Below the pieces are notes generated by a model. It searched no databases and had not been told where the DNA came from. It saw nothing but the letters and a program-made list of their open reading frames with translations. Shown here one piece after another: positions 14,530-17,030 of a stretch of DNA of 17,030 bases; within the stretch, counting starts at the first letter, position 1; each line of letters opens with the position of its first letter. The position numbers and the translations under genes are program-made. The stretch lies in the NCBI GenBank assembly GCA_021782295.1, contig JAJXVC010000014.1:1-17030 (forward strand). Reading direction: 5' to 3'. The DNA is from a bacterium. GTDB lineage: Bacteria > Eremiobacterota > Eremiobacteria > Baltobacterales > Baltobacteraceae.

Positions 14530-15327
14530 ATGCAAACAAACGAACATGCGGATATCGGCGTTTTCGGCGGTTCCGGTTTTTACTCGCTTATAGAAAATGC
14601 GCGCGAAGTTTGGATCGAGACGCCCTACGGCGCTCCCAGCGACCGCGTTGCGCTCGGTGAGATCGCCGGCAAACGCGTCGCATTCTTACCGCGACACGGC
14701 AAAGACCATCGCTTTCCACCGCAGGCAATCAACTATCGCGCAAATCTCTACGCGATGAAGATGCTCGGCGTCTCGCGCATCATCGCGCCGACGGCCTGCG
14801 GTTCGCTCGCCGTCCACGTCAAACCGGGCTCGATGGTCGTCGCCGACCAAGTGGTCGATCGCACGAGCGGGCGACACGATACCTTCTTCGATGGCCCCAT
14901 TACGACGCACGTTTCGTTTGCCGATCCATATTGCCCGACGTTGCGAGGCATTGCCGCAAAATCGCTCGTTGAGCTCGGTATCGATACGCACGAACGCGGC
15001 ACCGTCGTCGTTATTCAGGGTCCTCGATTTTCGACGCGCGCCGAATCGAAGTGGTTCCAAAGCCAGGGATGGGAGGTCATTAACATGACCCAATATCCGG
15101 AGTCCTACCTCGCGCGAGAACTCGAAATCTGTTACGCGAACATCTCGCTGATTACCGATTACGACGTCGGCCTCGAAGGCATGGCGCCGGTCTCGCACGC
15201 CGAGGTCATGAAGGTGTTTGCTAGCAATAACGATCGCGTGAAGGCTGCGCTCGGGAAGATTATCGAACGCATCGACCTCCATGCCGACTGCTCGTGTCGC
15301 CACGCGCTCGACGGCGCACGCGGCTAG
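14530..15327 (+). CDS. mtnP: S-methyl-5'-thioadenosine phosphorylase (MTAP)
   Basis: The enzyme splits methylthioadenosine, the by-product of polyamine and related synthesis, into adenine and methylthioribose-1-phosphate for methionine salvage. The 265-residue product has the PNP/MTAP type II blocks: phosphate loop GVFGGSGFY (10-18), LPRHGKDH (53-60), PTACGSL (87-93), IQGPRFSTRAESKWF (162-176), NMTQYPE (185-191) and TDYDVG (209-214) with the purine-binding Asp pair. Thr187 in NMT favours methylthioadenosine over guanosine/inosine. The C-terminal Cys254-Ser-Cys256 resembles the CxC motif of thermostable archaeal homologues. ATG 14530 matches the family N-terminus but has only a poor ribosome binding site. 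An in-frame TTG at 14479, 7 bases after AGGAG, would add 17 residues and overlap the start of the divergent NTF2-like gene. The membrane-protein gene follows after 13 bases. Confidence 0.94.
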   Translation: MQTNEHADIGVFGGSGFYSLIENAREVWIETPYGAPSDRVALGEIAGKRVAFLPRHGKDHRFPPQAINYRANLYAMKMLGVSRIIAPTACGSLAVHVKPGSMVVADQVVDRTSGRHDTFFDGPITTHVSFADPYCPTLRGIAAKSLVELGIDTHERGTVVVIQGPRFSTRAESKWFQSQGWEVINMTQYPESYLARELEICYANISLITDYDVGLEGMAPVSHAEVMKVFASNNDRVKAALGKIIERIDLHADCSCRHALDGARG

Positions 15328-15340
15328 GGCGAACGTATTC

Positions 15341-16054
15341 GTGAATAGACGCAGTAGCCCCCAGGTCGATTTCGTCATCTATCTGCGTGGCTTGTGGTTG
15401 CTACTGCGTCACCCGGCTATTATCGTCGTTCCGCTGTTAGCCGCCCTCGTCAGCGTCTTGCTCGCGCAGGTCGGACAATTTTTCACCGATCCGCTCGGCG
15501 GCGCGGGCGGCGGCCTTATTGCGTTTCTGCAACAGCTCGCCTTCGGCTTTGCATTCGGCGTGGCGACAATCTACGCAAACGATCTTCAACGGGGATATAA
15601 GACGAACTTCGACAGCGTCTGGGACGAAGCAGTTGGGAAGGCCGGCGCGATCGTCATGGCGACCATCGGCTTTGTCTTCGTCATCTCCGTTGCCGCGATG
15701 GTCGGTTCGCTCCTCGGAGCGCTCGGAGCTTATGCGCTCCAATTCGTTGCGGCGTTCTTTTTGATTTACACCATACCGGCGGGTGCGATCTCGGGCCTAC
15801 CGGGCCCCCTGGCGATCAGTGCCTCGATTCGCGCGGTGCGCGAGCATCCGGCGCGCGCTTTTTTGCTGGCGGTGATCTTTATTCTCCTTTGGGGAGTCCT
15901 ACCGCAAATCGCAATCGTCCACCTGATGACGCTCACGACCAATCCGTTGTTCTTCCAGATCGTTCCGGCGGTGATAAAGGCGCTCGTCTTTGCATATCTC
16001 GCCTTCCCGTTTGCGAAGAACTACGACGACGTCGCGCCGCGAGGCTTTCGCTAG
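15341..16054 (+). CDS. Polytopic membrane protein of unknown function
   Basis: The 237-residue product is strongly hydrophobic, with about five to six membrane segments: near 18-37 (RHPAIIVVPLLAALVSVLLA), 50-70 (LIAFLQQLAFGFAFGVATIY), 98-122 and 126-148 (IGFVFVISVAAMVGSLLG; FVAAFFLIYTIPAGAISG), 170-188 (FLLAVIFILLWGVLP) and 205-224. The IRAVREHPARAFLLAVIF loop and the N-terminal YLRGLWLLLRHP recall uncharacterised integral membrane families such as DUF4013, but I cannot place it. GTG 15341 was chosen because it lies 11 bases after AGGG and avoids overlap with mtnP; an in-frame ATG at 15281 would overlap it. It probably shares a transcript with mtnP. Its TAG stop shares the palindrome CTAG with the stop of the convergent polymerase gene. 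No catalytic motifs are visible. Confidence 0.75.
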   Translation: MNRRSSPQVDFVIYLRGLWLLLRHPAIIVVPLLAALVSVLLAQVGQFFTDPLGGAGGGLIAFLQQLAFGFAFGVATIYANDLQRGYKTNFDSVWDEAVGKAGAIVMATIGFVFVISVAAMVGSLLGALGAYALQFVAAFFLIYTIPAGAISGLPGPLAISASIRAVREHPARAFLLAVIFILLWGVLPQIAIVHLMTLTTNPLFFQIVPAVIKALVFAYLAFPFAKNYDDVAPRGFR

Positions 16055-17030
16055 GAGCGCTCGCCGCCGATAACGAGCCCCGTAATAGCCATGCGAACGA
16101 GATCGGCAACCATCGACGGGCTGACGTTCGTCCGCGCCAATCGCTGAGCGTCATCGATCTTCTCGAAGGCTTTAAGCCCGCGCGCGAGATCGATATGTGG
16201 CCCGGAAGCATTATCGAGATAGGGTGCGGCAATCGCATCTTTCAAGAGCGTCTTTATCGCCAGCAAACCCTCGTCCAAACTCTCTCGCGTCGCCCAGTTG
16301 GCGGCAGGCGTCCCCCCGGCGACCGCTTCATCGAACCACCGCGCAACGACTGCATGCGGGGCTTCGGCGTCGAGATCGAGTAATTCCAGCGCTCGCGTCA
16401 GGCTTCCGCGCGCACGCGCGAGTACGCGTTCTGCCGCATCGTAAGGGAAGCCGCGTCGAGCGAGTAAACGCGTCATTTCGTCGCGCGAGAGCGGGCCGAC
16501 GCGTAATTGCGTGAGGCGCGAACGGATCGTCCCGAGAATAGCCGCGGGGGTCGAACTCGTTAAAAGAAGGGTGACGCCCGTCGGCGGCTCTTCAAAAAAT
16601 TTCAACAGTGCATTGGCAGCTGCCGGCGAGGCGAATTCAACGTCCGCGAGCAGCAGCACGCGCCGACCACCGGAGTACGATTGCATCGCCAACTGGCGGA
16701 TGAGATCGCGCGATGTGGTGTCGCCGGTCGTTGCAAAACCAGAGCCGGTCGTCTCGCCGATCTTGAGCGCCCCGAGGTGCTCGATAAAATCGGGATGAGC
16801 GCTCTGCCCCTCGTGCCCGAAGAGCGCGCAGGACCGGCACGCTCCGCATGGACCGAGCGCGTTCTCGCCGTTTCCTTCGCAAAGCAGCGACTCCGCGAGA
16901 TAGCGCGCGAAACTCTTTTTTCCCACGCCGCTCGGCCCGACGAAGAGATACCCGTGGGCGATCTCTGCTTTCCGACTCCGCTTGAAGAATGCTCGCGCCG
17001 CGTCGGCGCCGATGGTGGGATCGTAACGTT
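16051..17030 (-). CDS. holB: DNA polymerase III delta' subunit (HolB), 5' end beyond window
   Basis: Delta' is the stator subunit of the clamp loader that places the sliding clamp on DNA. The frame runs to the right edge of the window, so the N-terminal residues are missing; the first readable residues are RYDPTIGADAARAFFKRSR. Next come AHGYLFVGPSGVGKKS, an intact-looking Walker A loop (about 16910-16950), a four-Cys zinc module (CEGNGENALGPCGACRSC), a sensor/Walker B-like strand VLLLADVEF followed by ALLKFFEEPP, and IRSRLTQLRV, the place of the family's SRC motif, where Cys is replaced by Leu. The C-terminal domain is helical. A gamma/tau subunit is less likely because the frame ends about 300 residues after the Walker A loop, has no long C-terminal extension and carries the degenerate RSRL motif. 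Thymidylate kinase often lies next to holB, but upstream sequence is not available here. Confidence 0.88.
   Translation of the reverse strand, partial: RYDPTIGADAARAFFKRSRKAEIAHGYLFVGPSGVGKKSFARYLAESLLCEGNGENALGPCGACRSCALFGHEGQSAHPDFIEHLGALKIGETTGSGFATTGDTTSRDLIRQLAMQSYSGGRRVLLLADVEFASPAAANALLKFFEEPPTGVTLLLTSSTPAAILGTIRSRLTQLRVGPLSRDEMTRLLARRGFPYDAAERVLARARGSLTRALELLDLDAEAPHAVVARWFDEAVAGGTPAANWATRESLDEGLLAIKTLLKDAIAAPYLDNASGPHIDLARGLKAFEKIDDAQRLARTNVSPSMVADLVRMAITGLVIGGERS

Noticed and set aside
1..17030. CRISPR array, IS element, tRNA or phage attachment site
   Set aside because: No spaced direct repeats, transposase or integrase motifs, terminal inverted repeats of IS size, or cloverleaf-like sequence were seen on either strand.

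Overview
The window is a gene-dense stretch of bacterial chromosome, moderately high in G+C, with no sign of a mobile element, CRISPR array, tRNA or rRNA. The owner looks like a diderm, probably aerobic bacterium. It encodes an RND-type inner-membrane pump, a secreted protein with the look of an outer-membrane beta-barrel, two predicted lipoproteins and a SCO-type copper protein of the kind used to build cytochrome oxidase. Overall style (GTG/TTG starts, small secreted NTF2-like proteins, the gene mixture) would fit a deep-branching phylum such as Candidatus Eremiobacterota (WPS-2), but that placement is an inference and cannot be settled from this sequence alone.

Layout, left to right. 1-815: the 3' end of a dihydrolipoamide dehydrogenase gene (lpdA), followed 5 bases later by lipB. 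816-1285: an A+T-richer patch with one or two small membrane-protein ORFs. 1282-1848 (minus): a SCO1/SenC lipoprotein, divergent from 1943-3100 (plus), a TPR plus ATP-grasp protein of unknown substrate. 3165-7264: lipA, whose stop codon overlaps the GTG start of a full-length AcrB/MexB-type RND transporter. 7369-10291: a two-gene unit of a predicted outer-membrane beta-barrel protein and a large SGNH/GDSL hydrolase lipoprotein, closed by a very strong perfect-palindrome bidirectional terminator (10302-10354). 10371-12845 (minus): Glu/Leu-type dehydrogenase (gdhA-like), downstream of ychF. 12911-13387 (plus): a bifunctional-nuclease (DUF151) protein. 13404-14492 (minus): two paralogous secreted NTF2-like proteins. 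14530-16054 (plus): S-methyl-5'-thioadenosine phosphorylase and a polytopic membrane protein. 16051-17030 (minus): the DNA polymerase III delta' subunit, truncated at its 5' end by the window edge.

Functional themes. The left third is lipoate-centred: E3 of the 2-oxoacid dehydrogenases, octanoyl transfer (LipB) and sulfur insertion (LipA). They are interrupted by unrelated genes, and LipA is translationally linked to an efflux pump. LipB lacks the catalytic lysine of the family (Gln at residue 140), the most testable biochemical oddity here. The middle is envelope-related. The right third is housekeeping (nitrogen metabolism, translation-associated ATPase, methionine salvage, replication), with a pair of secreted NTF2-fold proteins that share an identically spaced cysteine pair. 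No obvious new defence or mobile system was found; the best candidates for under-described biology are the TPR/ATP-grasp protein, the barrel/hydrolase pair, and the NTF2-like pair with its structured intergenic RNA.
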